Shown piece by piece: positions 40,317-51,522 of a stretch of 64,000 bases of DNA. Each line of letters starts with the position of its first letter. Position 1 is the first letter of the stretch. The notes beneath the pieces are model-generated. The model saw only the letters and a program-made list of their open reading frames with translations, searched no databases and was not told the origin of the DNA. The stretch covers positions 42,755-106,754 of the forward strand of contig CAICTM010000145.1 in NCBI GenBank assembly GCA_903772945.1, in the 5' to 3' direction. This DNA comes from Seminavis robusta (Eukaryota > Bacillariophyta > Bacillariophyceae > Naviculales > Naviculaceae). The position numbers and the translations under genes were made by a program.

Positions 40317-43174
40317 CAAACGTAAATAGGGGGAAGCAAACAAACCAAGTCAATCGGTGAGGCTCAACAAACTTGAACGCATCGAATATAACGTACCGTT
40401 CCTTTTCAATTCAAGTTGTTGGCTTTATTGGCTTGGTTGTTCGAACGCACCGACAGCCATCATCAGACATCATTGTACCGTAAGTGTGCAATTGGTTTCC
40501 AGCCACCTGTGCTTGTAATCAGTAGGTTCTCTTAAATCAATCGTTGACTTTCGAACGTCCTCCTTTGTGGTTCCTCGATTCGCGGTACCTGGTATAGTGG
40601 TGGCTTGGGGTGATCGCCTTGTTTCGGCATGAGGTCGACCGAGCGTAAACAAATTCGTTCTTTCGACCAAAGACGTGAGCTCGTTGCGCACGGGTGTGTA
40701 CCGATTCACCTTTTCGTCGACAGTCACTCGACTCGTCTCTCCCCATCGGAAAAGAGGGCGTTCCTCTGTGGTTTCATTCGTTATCATCGTCAAGCCAATG
40801 ACGTTCCTTTTCGACAACAGACGTTCGACCCCCTCTGCCAGCCAGGAAGCAAACTCGATATCTCCAACTTTAGGTTTGGTGTGACGATACTGTGACGATC
40901 TACGTTGACGACACACCCAATCAAATCATGTCCTCGTAGCGCTCGATCCCATCGTGATTGTCAGGGACTTCGAAGATTGCCCACACGTACAAAGTCTCTA
41001 GCTAGCCAGCGACTCGACGACCCAACTCGACTGCTCGTTCAGCCCTTCAAAGCAACGCAGCTCAGATCTTCTTGCACTCCTCGTTGCGTGGCCTTGAATA
41101 TTGAATACGTTACGGAACGTGCAACGTTGGTTGCTCGAGCTCTTTAAGATAGTACAGCTTGTCGAGTGTTTGGTCCGTACCGGTACCGATAGGGATCAAC
41201 TTGTGTTACAGCTAGGCACATCGTATGTACCGGTGGGAAGACCACCGTGGATCCAACCAGGGGTGTGGGTTGCCTGACTGACAAGCAATGAGCAGAAAGC
41301 AGCGAGACACAAATTGCTAGTACAGTATTCTGTATCAACATTCCGTTACGCACTGGTGCTTCGTACCGGTTGCCTGCTTACAGGTACGAAGCAAATCCCA
41401 CCCTGATACTTACTTTCGCACCGGCGTGAGCTTGCAGCATTGCTGGAATGTGAATGCTGCCCAGTTAGTCTTCACCCTTAGCTTCTTCGCGGCAAGTCGC
41501 TTTGTCTTGGAAACCTTCCGTAGGTCTTCGAATCAAGAAGACGTTCATAACAAAGTACCAGACGCACCACGGTAATTGTACTCACTCATAGGATACCGTA
41601 CTTTCTTCGTGGCCTCTTCTCTTCACATGTATCACTTGCTTCTGAAGTACGTGTATCGTAGGATACTGAATGCCAAGAGATTCAGGATTTGAACTACAAC
41701 TTCTCTGAACTATTCATGAACTTGGAAGTGGAGAAGTCAGTCTGATTGTGGAGAGCCCTGGCTTTGTTGGCAACCTCTGACGACAACCTGGTCCCTCCAA
41801 ACTCCAACAGAGCACACGCGTTGTAAAATGCATCTCGTATGGAGAGCTACCTAGATCTTGGGACCTGGTCAAGTCCTCCGACATCATTCTATCCACCACC
41901 CTAAAAATTTTCTATATCCCTCACCCTAAGCATTTTCTATTTTTGTCCAGGTGTCCATAGTAGAATTGTTCAGAGTGATTTGGGGGTCTTTGATCGTTAA
42001 TAAAGGAGGGAACCGCAACGAAGACCCTTAAAGCACTGAGCTAGGCACTGTATGATAAATAAGACCTTTGAAACTTGAAGGCTCTTTCAACCCCTAGCAG
42101 CCCCCAACCGTGTGTTAAATTAGTGCTATTTAATAAACGATCAAGAGCCCTAAGAAATCGTGTAGAGGAGTTAAAGGAAACTCTTCTCAATTCTGCTTTC
42201 GAACTAGCTGGAGCTTCGCTGGTTTGAATTAAGAAAAGACATTTCCAGCAAAATCGCTCGAGTGGTTTTGATTCACAGTTGAAGTTTCCTTTACTACAAG
42301 CTTTTACTCCGCGCGCACTCAGCTTGCTGAATGGTGACTGTGTGGCGACGATCATTGGGTGGCCAATTCCTTCCGCAGAGAATATCCGATCCGCTGATTT
42401 AACATATGATAGATTTTCAATTAGGATCCCGGTTGATAACTGTTAAAAAGAAACAGAAGCTGACAAAACAAAGTGCCACCCAACTAATTCATTATCTCCA
42501 AACCATTAGGCTTTTCATAACTATGTTTCCGCCATAAGGCATCGTGCCCTGTCTTGGAAGCTCCTTGTTGCTCTCAAGTTTCCGCACCATAAGACACCCA
42601 AGAAACCTCTTAACGAAGAGGAGTTCTATACTTTTTGAGGTGCAGCCTAATGAAATCTATTTGATACTGGTATTGATTGATGTGTGACCTGATGTATCAA
42701 ACAATACGGAATGGTTGAATCCCCCTTTTTGTGTTCTGTTGGTTTCACCCATTTCTAATCGTCATTCCCATTCCTGCTTTTTGGCCAGTGGCGCATAAAG
42801 CGGGGTCGCTACAGTAAATGTTAGTGTACTCAAGCAGAATACAGAGTTTCCTTAGCAGCACAGCAATTGAGCTTTCTGACGCGCCTGTTCATGCCCTGGA
42901 ACAGTTTGAGCATCCACCTGTCCCAGTCAAACAGGTCTTTTTCCAGCGTGAAAGTACAGCTGCGTGGCCTTGACTACTGTGAGCTACTCCTGTGTCCTGT
43001 GCCTACGTTTCCTACCATGTCTCGAAATTCTCTTCCGACTTGGGCGAGTGAGGAGAATTGAGAATGGCAATCATCTCACTCACAATTCCAACTACTTCGG
43101 AAAACCCAAAAAGACCCTTCAAAGATCACTTTTCTGAGTTCACACTTTTTAAAAACACCACCACCACCACCACC

Positions 43175-43888
43175 ATGTCCACCAAGCGCACCCAAGAAGA
43201 AATGATGAACGGCAGTGTTGATATTGCTGGTATGAAGGCAAGCAATGAAGCGAGTCGTTATGATCGTCTGGAACAACTCAAGAGGGAGAAGCGTCTTGCA
43301 ATGAATCGTGAATGCGCTCGAGTCCGTCGTCGTCGTAAGAAGGTTCGAATGGAACACTTGGAGAGCAAAGTGCAAGACCTTACCCAGGCCAACGGCCGTC
43401 TTCAGGAAGAAAATGAAGCCATGCTGGCTCGTGTGGCTCAATTGGAAATGGAAGTCAACCGTGCCAGAGCTCAGAGGGCTTTGGGCATGAGTGCAAACTC
43501 CCACATGTTGGAAGCATCTGCTGCTGCTGGTCCTTCCAGTGCACATATGCCTCCTTCTGCTGCTTCTCTTTTGGGGGGATCTAATGCTGCAGGTGCCTCC
43601 TTTGACTTGGAAGCTCTGACAGGCATCAAGACTGGACATCATGGACTTACCCACAGTCAGCAGCAGCATAAGAGCCTAGTGGACTCTGCCACTGCCAGTG
43701 CAGCTGCTGTTCTGGAACGAGCTGAGAAGCTGCGCTACATGGAAATGCTTCAGGCTCGTAGCAGTGCCTCCATCTTTGCCAGAGGCAGGGATTCTCCTTC
43801 CTTGGAAACCAGCATGCCTCTGTCAGGAGTAGACTCCCGCTTCGCCTCTTCCCTCCTGGCAAACGCAAGGTCTGGGCTTTTCTACTAG
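43175..43888 (+). CDS. bZIP transcription factor, paralogue A
   Basis: The frame has 237 residues from the ATG at 43175, which sits in a strong CACCATG context after an ACC repeat. The open frame runs upstream to 43064, another ATG, so a longer form is possible. The basic region is REKRLAMNRECARVRRRRKK with the bZIP hallmark N-x7-R (Asn44). It runs into a leucine-zipper coiled coil (HLESKVQDLTQANGRLQEEN...) to about residue 95. The rest is Ala/Ser-rich with no known domain and ends SLLANARSGLFY. bZIP proteins bind DNA as dimers in the nucleus. The block RYDRLEQLKREKRLA is shared almost exactly with the gene at 46424, so the two are close paralogues and could heterodimerise (inference). Confidence 0.9.
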   Translation: MSTKRTQEEMMNGSVDIAGMKASNEASRYDRLEQLKREKRLAMNRECARVRRRRKKVRMEHLESKVQDLTQANGRLQEENEAMLARVAQLEMEVNRARAQRALGMSANSHMLEASAAAGPSSAHMPPSAASLLGGSNAAGASFDLEALTGIKTGHHGLTHSQQQHKSLVDSATASAAAVLERAEKLRYMEMLQARSSASIFARGRDSPSLETSMPLSGVDSRFASSLLANARSGLFY

Positions 43889-46423
43889 CTACTGAGCTAG
43901 CTACATGCAGCTTGGCAAAGATGTCCTCTGTTTCCTCCTCTTCTTCCTACCGCACCGGTATGTTCCCATGGTAACATCTCTTACATATGTTAAAATTAAA
44001 AACAAAACAAAACAAACAACTACATGTACGTACTAGTACCTTTACAACTACATGTACAAGTACCGTACCTTTGGTAAAGTGGTGTCATGTAGAAAAAAAT
44101 TCAAGATTTTTCATTTTGGATGTTTAGATCAATAAATTAGAAAAAAGGTGAAAAACTCAAAATTGATTTGCCCCACCATATTTCAGGTAGTTATACCCTG
44201 TCAAGCTACCCACCTAGCAATATGGGTGTTCTAGAAATCCTATTATCTTCAAGATAATAGACAGTTCTGACTTCTCCTAAAAGAGTAGATATCATTCCCC
44301 GCAAAAATTTTCGAAAAAGGTCAAGTTTTGTTTGAGATACGGGCCTTTAGATATGGCGACTTGGGACAGCAAGCACCCTCCTCAAAAGGGGGGACCAATT
44401 TGCGGTCCAGGAAGTGACCAACAATCAAGAAATGAGGGTCTATGGGACTCCCTTATACTATAAGGCATGCCCACAGACCCAAAATTTTATGATTTTATCA
44501 CCTCTTTGTTAAGAAAAATGGTCCCCCAATTTACATTCCAACACAAAAGCAATGGTACGGTATTGCTAACATAGGCTACTACGACCACAACTAGCTAGCT
44601 AGTAGCTAGATAAGAACATAAGAACTCAATCAATCAAAAACCCGATACCGCAAGAAAAGCTCCAAGAACTCGACAGCTACGCTCGTCTCCTGCCCGACTT
44701 TCTGAGCACATCAACCCGATCCATTCTCACCATGACATCAACATGCGTCGTGAGGATGCGCTGTTGATACTTTCTGCCAGGTGTCCACTGTGCAAGACTG
44801 CTACTAAAAACACAACATCTCCGGAGACCTCACGGCGAAGAAAAACCTGCTCATCGTAACCGCTTCCAGTGACTAAATCATCGACTGTCACCTTACTTCT
44901 TTTCTCTTGTGCCGGCAGCTACCGGCGACGTTGCTGGTACAGCTGAGTTTACCGATGATACATCAATGACCTTCCATTTCCAGTCAGGCGTATAGGTTGG
45001 GTATATTTAAATCACAAATATAGATGATTACCCCAATCATGCAACAAGGTCAATCGAAAACCCCGCTCGGAACCAAGGTCACTTTTTCGAAACTGAAGGC
45101 TCGGACTTTTAACACACGCTGGTCTTAGCTTCAATAACATTGCTTTAACACATTGGTGGAACATGGCCAAACGCGAAGTATCAAGAAGTCCAATGAACAT
45201 TTGTGTCGACCACCATACAAGTGCCCCACCATTATCATTTGAAGTACGGATTTAATGGTTCTCTCCGTTGAGCCTGCGACATCAAACTGGCGTATGGGGT
45301 GATTTCTGTACGCTGAAACCGATACTGGTACTGGTTGGACATTGACTACTACTATGCATAGTAGCTATTATCATAGCTCTTTTACTATTAAATTTTGCCT
45401 CAAAAGGAAAGTACGAATGAAAAATTGTTTGGGGACGTTGCTTCCGAGACCCCCACGGAGGTGAAGTTGCTCCTAGTCTCACCAGTTAGTATGAAAAGCT
45501 GCACACAGGGTCTCCGCTTGGCGTGCTTACTCGTCATCGGCGACGTTACTTTGGAAGGCATGCAAATTAGATACTAGCTAGAGTATGATTGTTTCACTGC
45601 TGCTCTAGTAGTCCCTCAAAATAGACCTAACCAAAACTAGTACGATGTCATGTACTAGTAGACTACTTCATAATTCAAAGCTCCATACCCCCCTTTTTTG
45701 TTGCATTGTGGACTGCACCGTTGTTGACTTCTCCCCGGTACCAGTTCATTTTAAAGCGTTTGTTACTAAGTAGCTCAAAGTGTGCAGAGCAGGATTGCGC
45801 GGGAGTGGAGTCTTCAAGATCCTCCAAGACCCCTCCATCTGAAAGAACTTCCTGGAACTGTTTACGGAAAGTGACGGCGGCATGAGTCAATCGTTGTCGT
45901 ATGCTGTAGTTGTGCGGTAGGGTGCTACCGGCGGTAGCCTAAGTGCGTCGGGACATTCGTAGGAATCCGTAGAAGCTTGAGTTGAAGCGAGCCATTGCGT
46001 CTGTAAAACCTAATGCTTCGTCAGCGGGTCTTATCAGTTGCCAGGAGTGATACTGGCTGATACTTAGAGCTTACTTAGCTATTGTATGGAAACCATAATA
46101 GTGTCTACGCAGAGCTCCGTAGGAAAAGAGCAGTACAGTTTGCAATCCCACAAATTCAACGTATACTCTACAGTAAACATATTGATTGAAGCTTCCTTGC
46201 AACGTCATGAGAGCTCATAACGATGAACCAGCCAGAATCCAAGTCCACCATCTCCGTGACAAAACACTCTGTGCTGCCACAATTTTTCTCACTGCGATCT
46301 CCAAAACGCCCCACACAACAGACTAAATACACTGTACCTTGCACCCACCGGTACTTGAGCCTTCAGCTATCCAACCAACTTGCCAGATTGAATCGAATCG
46401 AATCATTATCTTTCAGTAAGATC
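43889..46423. other. Intergenic region between the bZIP paralogues
   Basis: About 2.5 kb. It contains an AAAACAAAAC run and ACATGTACGTACTAGTACC cluster near 44000-44080. An AT-rich block at about 44090-44560 has inverted GGGGGACCA/TGGTCCCCC 9-mers about 130 bases apart. No coding frame is supported. Confidence 0.45.
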
Positions 46424-47224
46424 ATGTCATCTTCTTCTAAAGAATCTACCAAGATGCCTCCTGCTGCTTCTGCCAATGATGTTGACTCTGACTCTGAAGA
46501 GGAAGAAGTGATGGCCACTACAACCACTACTGGTAGTACTGCTACCAGTAGTGGAGGTGGAGGTGATCGTTATGATCGTTTGGAACGTCTCAAGAGAGAG
46601 AAGCGCTTGGCTCAGAATCGTGATTGTGCTCGCGCTCGTCGTCGTCGTAAGAAGTTGCGTATGGAACTTTTGGAAAATCGCGTGCAGTCGTTGACACAGA
46701 ACAATACGTCCCTTCAGTCGGACAATGAAGCCCTCCTGGTCCGTGTGGCTCAATTGGAAGGGGAACTCCGTCGCATGACGGCCATGGTTGGAATGGGTGG
46801 TGGCATGGGCATGAATATGGGCATGGGAATGAACATGAACATGAACATGAACGGTGTTCCCTCTGCCAATGCCTTTTTGGGTTCCTCTGGTGGAGGAGGC
46901 AATCCCTTTCTGGATCCTTCTGCTGCTGCAGAACTTCAGCTTCAGCGAAGGGCTGCCATGGTGGGACTAGGAGGAGCCACCACTGGATTGGGAGGTGCTG
47001 CCAACCCGGATCCCCCCTCTCAAGCTCAGCTCAGGTACCTTCAGCTCATGCACCAGCAGCAGTCGTCCAAGGGAGCCATGCCTCCCGGTGCCACTGCTAC
47101 CGATGGGTCCTCCAGCAACTCGCTGACCAGAGCCCTACTTGCCGGACAGAACGGAAATCGACCCTCCTCGCCAGGTGGCGCTTCTAACACTGGTGGAGCT
47201 CAGCCCATGGGAGACTTGATGTAA
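46424..47224 (+). CDS. bZIP transcription factor, paralogue B
   Basis: The frame has 266 residues from the ATG at 46424. An in-frame ATG at 46223 would add 67 residues of uncharacteristic sequence, which I read as 5' UTR. The N-terminus is acidic and Thr-rich. The basic region REKRLAQNRDCARARRRRKK carries N-x7-R and is followed by a zipper (MELLENRVQSLTQNNTSLQS, then DNEALLVRVAQLEGELRR). A Met/Gly/Asn-rich run (GMGMNMGMGMNMNMNMN) and a Gly/Ala/Gln-rich C-terminus follow; such regions often activate transcription. It shares RYDRLE.LKREKRLA and the whole basic region with the gene at 43175, on the same strand. The most likely origin is tandem duplication. Confidence 0.9.
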   Translation: MSSSSKESTKMPPAASANDVDSDSEEEEVMATTTTTGSTATSSGGGGDRYDRLERLKREKRLAQNRDCARARRRRKKLRMELLENRVQSLTQNNTSLQSDNEALLVRVAQLEGELRRMTAMVGMGGGMGMNMGMGMNMNMNMNGVPSANAFLGSSGGGGNPFLDPSAAAELQLQRRAAMVGLGGATTGLGGAANPDPPSQAQLRYLQLMHQQQSSKGAMPPGATATDGSSSNSLTRALLAGQNGNRPSSPGGASNTGGAQPMGDLM

Positions 47225-47902
47225 ACGCCCTCGCAACTACTACGCACAGGACCGGTACAAGTAGTTGGACAGTGGGAGTACATAATTCTTGGATCTTGGA
47301 TAAGGTACATACATGTAATCTATAATTCTTTATTAGGAAAAGAAATGGTTTGTACAGATGGCCTATCTAGCTAGCTAGCTAGAGTAGTAGAGAGCATGGT
47401 TGCGGCTATCATACGAGTAAGCACAGCCAACAGCTGCCATACCGGTACTGGTACACATTGCTGGATAGACGACGGGACGTTGCCCGTACCGGTATCGGAT
47501 CTGCTAATTGAGAGCACGGTTGCTGCTACCAGTAAGCCCAGCCAACAGGTGCTATGTCGGTACACTTTGCTGGGTATCGTATGACGCGATGTTGCCCATA
47601 CTGTCACTACTGATGTCTTCTAAAGTTATCTTCACGGCTAGCTAGCTACAGTAGCTAATGGCGGGGAAGAGACGAAACGGGCTGCTGCAACAAACTCATG
47701 TATTACTCGTAAAAACGCTCACTTTCGCAACCTTCGGCCCGGCTGGTCTAGGACGCATTGCTTGCCACTGGTCTTTCTCTCCCAAACAGCTAATAGTGGA
47801 ACCAAGGCAACCATGGAGATCAAAGGCTTTCATTCAAGCTGCCGTTTGTTGCTGGCTGCCTGTTGTGGGTGGAACGGAATGGACTTACTGCATGACATTG
47901 TA
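47225..47902. other. Convergent intergenic region
   Basis: About 680 bases between the stops of bZIP B and formamidase. It contains a CTAG run at 47366-47382 and GGTACCGGTAT-like clusters near 47440-47495. An open frame on the plus strand from 47762 mostly lies opposite the formamidase gene and is a shadow. Confidence 0.55.
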
Positions 47903-49270
47903 CTAACCAAGACGGGGATCGTTAGGGACGGCACCTCCTTCGGTGGACAGGCACACATCCTGCTTCAGCACACGAATCCCATTGGCCAGTTGCTCCAGTT
48001 TGTCCATGCTCATAGGAGGACGCACATCTCGATCGAAAATGGCCAGGGGAATCGCCAGAGTAGCGCACGCGTTCGGGACGTCCACAATACCACTGATTCG
48101 TCCTTCGCACGGAATACAAGACAACATGAGGTACACTTGCTGTTCCGTGTAACCAAACTTGGCCAGGTACTTGATGCAGTTCAGCACGGCACGTTTGTAC
48201 GCAATGGTGGCATCCAAATAGTGCTGAACGCCCTTTTCATCGACCGAAACGCCTTCAAACACCAACCATTCCGAATATCGCGGCTCCAGTGGTCCAATCT
48301 CAAAGACCGGATTGACGCTCAATGGACTAGGACCGACCACTGGAAGCATTTGCATTCCATCTTTGATGACGGTGCAACGTAGGTCGAGGAATCCTGACAT
48401 TTCAATGGCGCCACAGAACGAGACTTCTCCGTCGCCTTGAGAAAAATGCATGTCGCCCATGCTCAAGTTGGCACCTGGGACAAAAACAGGAAAGTAGACG
48501 GTGGATCCGCGAGATAAGTTTTTGATGTCGCAATTGCCTCCATTTTCTCTTCCCGGGACAGTCCTGGCAGCTTCTTGTGCAATCGTATCCCATGTCTCGT
48601 CGTTTCCAGCCTTGTCCTTGAAGTGTCCAAGCTTTCCTAGCATGGCTCCCTTGGGTTCTGGCAAGCATGCCAAGGGACGAGTGCTGAGACATCCACAAAG
48701 TGTCTTTTCCTCGGGGGTTCCTTCTTCACTGCAGAGCTTTGCTTCTCGTTCATTCCACATTTGGAGCAACTCTGGGGAAGGAGCAGTTCCAATGAGTCCG
48801 GGATGGATGAGTCCAGCAAATTTGACTCCAGGAATGTGTCGACTGGAGCAATAAATACCATCCAAATCCCAAATAGCCTTGGAGGCACAGGGATAATGGT
48901 CCGTCAAGAATCCACCTCCGTTTTCCTTGGCAAATGTTCCAGTAAAGCCCCACTCGTCTCCATCGAGGGTTCCAAGATTCAAGAGTTCCACTTTCAGCAG
49001 GTCGCCGGGTTGGGCAGTGGGGATGGCAATGGGTCCACTCAAATAGTGAACTTGGCTTAGGTCCACATTTTTCACGTCATCGCTATTGTCATCATTCTTG
49101 ATTTGTCCTCCCGTCCAATCCACACACTCCACACGAAAGACTTGGCCTTCTTCGACCGTTGCCACGGGAGGAATCGACGGATGCCAACGATTGTGCAAAG
49201 GCGTCTCGCCATCTTGCCCTTGTTCCCAAGGAAGCTTCTTCGGATCCACGCTGATAATCGTCTTCACCAT
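47903..49270 (-). CDS. Formamidase / acetamidase family (FmdA-AmdA) enzyme
   Basis: The frame has 455 residues from the ATG complementary to 49268-49270, intronless, a full-length match to the family's usual size. Recognisable family segments run in order: NRWHPSIPPVATVEEGQVFR near the start, DLSQVHYLSGPIAI, EPGD-like QPGDLLKVELLNLG, WGFTGTF, KFAGLIHPGLIGTAPS, then GGNCDIKNLSRGSTVYFPVF, GDMHFSQGDGEVSFCGAIEM and a CIPCEGRISGIVDVPNACAT end. The FmdA family hydrolyses formamide to formate and ammonia, and some members act on acetamide or other short amides. The enzyme is expected to be cytosolic because no targeting signal is seen. In a diatom it would allow use of organic nitrogen. It is divergent from the MGQ-x-QSK member 2 gene. 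Confidence 0.9.
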   Translation of the reverse strand: MVKTIISVDPKKLPWEQGQDGETPLHNRWHPSIPPVATVEEGQVFRVECVDWTGGQIKNDDNSDDVKNVDLSQVHYLSGPIAIPTAQPGDLLKVELLNLGTLDGDEWGFTGTFAKENGGGFLTDHYPCASKAIWDLDGIYCSSRHIPGVKFAGLIHPGLIGTAPSPELLQMWNEREAKLCSEEGTPEEKTLCGCLSTRPLACLPEPKGAMLGKLGHFKDKAGNDETWDTIAQEAARTVPGRENGGNCDIKNLSRGSTVYFPVFVPGANLSMGDMHFSQGDGEVSFCGAIEMSGFLDLRCTVIKDGMQMLPVVGPSPLSVNPVFEIGPLEPRYSEWLVFEGVSVDEKGVQHYLDATIAYKRAVLNCIKYLAKFGYTEQQVYLMLSCIPCEGRISGIVDVPNACATLAIPLAIFDRDVRPPMSMDKLEQLANGIRVLKQDVCLSTEGGAVPNDPRLG

Positions 49271-50602
49271 GGTCAAGTCAAGTCAAGTCAAACTAAAATC
49301 AAATCTCTTACTTGTTACCTACCGTATCAACCTCGATTGATTTCGATTCGATTCCATATTATGAGATCACGGATCTTCTAGAGGATCTTGATGGTATCTT
49401 TCTTTTTGTTTGGTATCTTTCTTCTTCCAAACTTCTGCTTCCTTCAGACATGAAGGAGCTTCAGCTGACCAAGAATAATTAACAAATTTAATATCATCTG
49501 GTTACTGCTCTGTTGCCTCTGTTATGATGTATTATGCCTTGCTGCTAGTCTCCAATTTGCTTTTCTCGTTCTACTCAAAAAATGAGGGAGCTTCCGATCG
49601 ACGGATCTTTGAAAAAGATCCAAAAGCTTTTGGGTTCGATTTGGATCGAATACTGTACCGGTACTATTCGGCCAAGTCGAAGCTCATTCGAATATATCCG
49701 AGTGCTGGATTCTTCTGAGAATGAGCTGTGACTGCGCTGGGGCTTCGAGGCGTTGTTATAGCAAAGGGAAGGCGACGTGCCAGCTTCTTTGCTTACCTTG
49801 TCTTCAAGGCTGGCTGGCCAGCCAGGAGAGAATGGTAGGATGCTCAAATGTACATGTAGCTAAGCTTCATTGCCTACTAGCTGCAATGGCATCATTAAAC
49901 CCAGGCCCAGCCACCGCAGGCGCAACTAGCTAGCTGCTTGGGCATTGCAACTAGCTTGCTTGTAAGAAATTATAGCTCAACTAGTGGGTTGAGTATGTAT
50001 GGGATGAATGCGAACGAGCTAGTACGGCATAGAGCCTCTACTGCCTGTGGCTTCACTGGCCGGACACGAAAACAACAGTCTAGTAGTAGCTAGCCAGCAG
50101 CAATCTGGCGGCGAACTGGTGGGCTCTGCAAAGCATTGGTTGCTCTGGCTGGGTTCATGCAAAAGATTCCTTCCAACCATGCCTCACCGTTGGGCTGTAA
50201 CTCGAAGGTCCAAGACATGCATGAAACACACTTGGCCGACCAATCAACTTATTTCCCGCATGCTCCCGTTTTCCCTTCAAGTTGGCGCACCCTCGAGCTA
50301 GTAGCTAGCTTAGCTCGCGGCTTCGCCACTACTGTCATTAGTATATATGGGGGTTTAGAGTAGGGAAATTATCTACGGAAGCCAGCCGGGGCCAGGCTTA
50401 AGCAAAAAACAGTCGAAATTCAGGACTAGGTTCTGAGGGATCAGGGGCAAGAAATTGAGGACCATTACGGGGGGCAAAGGGTTTGGCTTTGCGGGATCCA
50501 CGGAGACATAAATGGGTAGCTTTCACAAGTAATCGTTCCTGTACTAGTCTATCGGCTCCATAAGAACTAACACTGATAGAAGTCAAGAAAGCGAGCAAAA
50601 CA
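49271..50602. promoter_or_regulatory. Divergent intergenic region
   Basis: About 1.3 kb between two divergent start codons. An AGTCA pentamer is repeated four times next to the formamidase ATG (49272-49291). The second copy of a dispersed 38-base element lies at 50486-50523. No other structure is clear. Confidence 0.45.
50486..50523 (+). repeat. Dispersed 38-bp element, copy 2
   Basis: It matches 28131-28168 at 34 of 38 positions with no gaps. It ends 79 bases upstream of the ATG at 50603, in the putative promoter or 5' UTR of the MGQ-x-QSK member 2 gene. Confidence 0.75.
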
Positions 50603-50914
50603 ATGGGCCAAAAGCAATCCAAAGCGACTGTTGTTACTCTGGACCAGGAGACAGCAGACCTGTTTCGGCACACCGCCCGCACTCCGACCAGGAGTGGTGC
50701 TGCCTGTTCTGAAAGAACGAAGGCAGCAATATCCAATCCATACAAGAAGAGGGAAAATGGGGCCACCGTAGTACTGCTGGACCCAACAATTGTTGATGCA
50801 GTCTTCAAATGCCCCACTGGAAAACTCTCTTCCGAATCCAAAAAGAAAGCTGCCACATCGCTAGACGATAGTTTAGCTACTTGTGCCACCGAGATCTGCG
50901 CTACCTCGGAATAG
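50603..50914 (+). CDS. Small MGQ-x-QSK family protein, member 2 (unrecognised family)
   Basis: The frame has 103 residues from the ATG at 50603. The N-terminus MGQKQSKATVVTLDQETADL matches the paralogue at 38780-39040 over its first 14 residues except at position 4. A second motif copy, ATVVLLDPTIVDAVF followed by P-x-GK, lies at about residues 54-72; member 1 has KTVVTLDAKTVESVF followed by P-x-GK. The linker and tail are unrelated: more basic here, with Lys-rich KSSESKKK-like and Cys-containing stretches. Gly2 and Ser6 fit N-myristoylation. Conservation confined to the N-terminus and the two motifs is what selection on a real protein would leave. No function is assigned. Confidence 0.72.
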   Translation: MGQKQSKATVVTLDQETADLFRHTARTPTRSGAACSERTKAAISNPYKKRENGATVVLLDPTIVDAVFKCPTGKLSSESKKKAATSLDDSLATCATEICATSE

Positions 50915-51522
50915 AGATTCTGGTTTCGCTAGAACCAGCAATGCAAGTCACGCAGCATGGAAACGACGAGTCTGGCACCAATAGTTAAAAAAGACGATCT
51001 ATAGAGAGAAGAGAGATGGAGCAACCAGGCAGCCACAACCCATTCCATCACGCCGAGCCCCACGTATGACATGCTTACGGTGCTGTCCTCGCCAGACGGG
51101 AAACCTGCACGACTTTAATGGCCGGGGATCTCAAAGTTGGGGGTGAAAATCGTAAGAAAGCCTAGAGAGTATAAAGTTTCACCATTGAAACACCATGCAT
51201 AACTAAAATAAATCTATGAGAGTCGCTACAATGTTAGTTTGGGTAGTCCTTGGCGTTAGCTATCTGGCTGCTGGTCTACGGGCAGCGTCTCCCAGACACC
51301 ACACCGGTCTGTATTGGTTGACATAGACGAGGGGGTTCCTGCTAAGAGCACGCCCAATCGGGCCAAGCGCTTGCAGGTAGGTTGCTGACTGCCGCCAATG
51401 ACAACGTCTCGTCGAAACGCAGGGGCGGAGTAGATCTAATCATCTCCTGCCCGTAGGCAGACTTCTTGATGGTTCCACGTTTTGCATGGCTACAAGTGGG
51501 GCCAATGAGTGAAAGTGGAACT
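50915..51522. other. Convergent intergenic region
   Basis: About 600 bases between the small MGQ-x-QSK gene and the broken DUF6824 gene. I see no gene, tandem repeat or RNA-like structure. Confidence 0.5.

Larger units (their letters stand above)
39041..43174. other. Long intergenic region (4.1 kb) with one candidate micropeptide
   Basis: Apart from the poly-Asp micropeptide frame at 40200-40316 I see no gene I would defend. A minus-strand frame at 40470-40916 reads like protein in places but lacks an early ATG. GGTACC/CCGGTA clusters occur near 41180, 41230 and 41365. Confidence 0.45.

Noticed and set aside
40470-40916. Minus-strand frame of 148 codons
   Set aside because: Parts read like protein but there is no ATG before residue 40 or so, and the opposite strand is equally open.
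46223-46423. Upstream in-frame extension of bZIP paralogue B starting at ATG 46223
   Set aside because: The added 67 residues look like untranslated leader (low similarity to anything, ACC/CAA-rich). The ATG at 46424 is preferred, but it remains an alternative start.
47762-48382. Plus-strand frame opposite the formamidase gene
   Set aside because: It is antisense to a strongly recognisable enzyme; open antisense frames are common opposite real genes.
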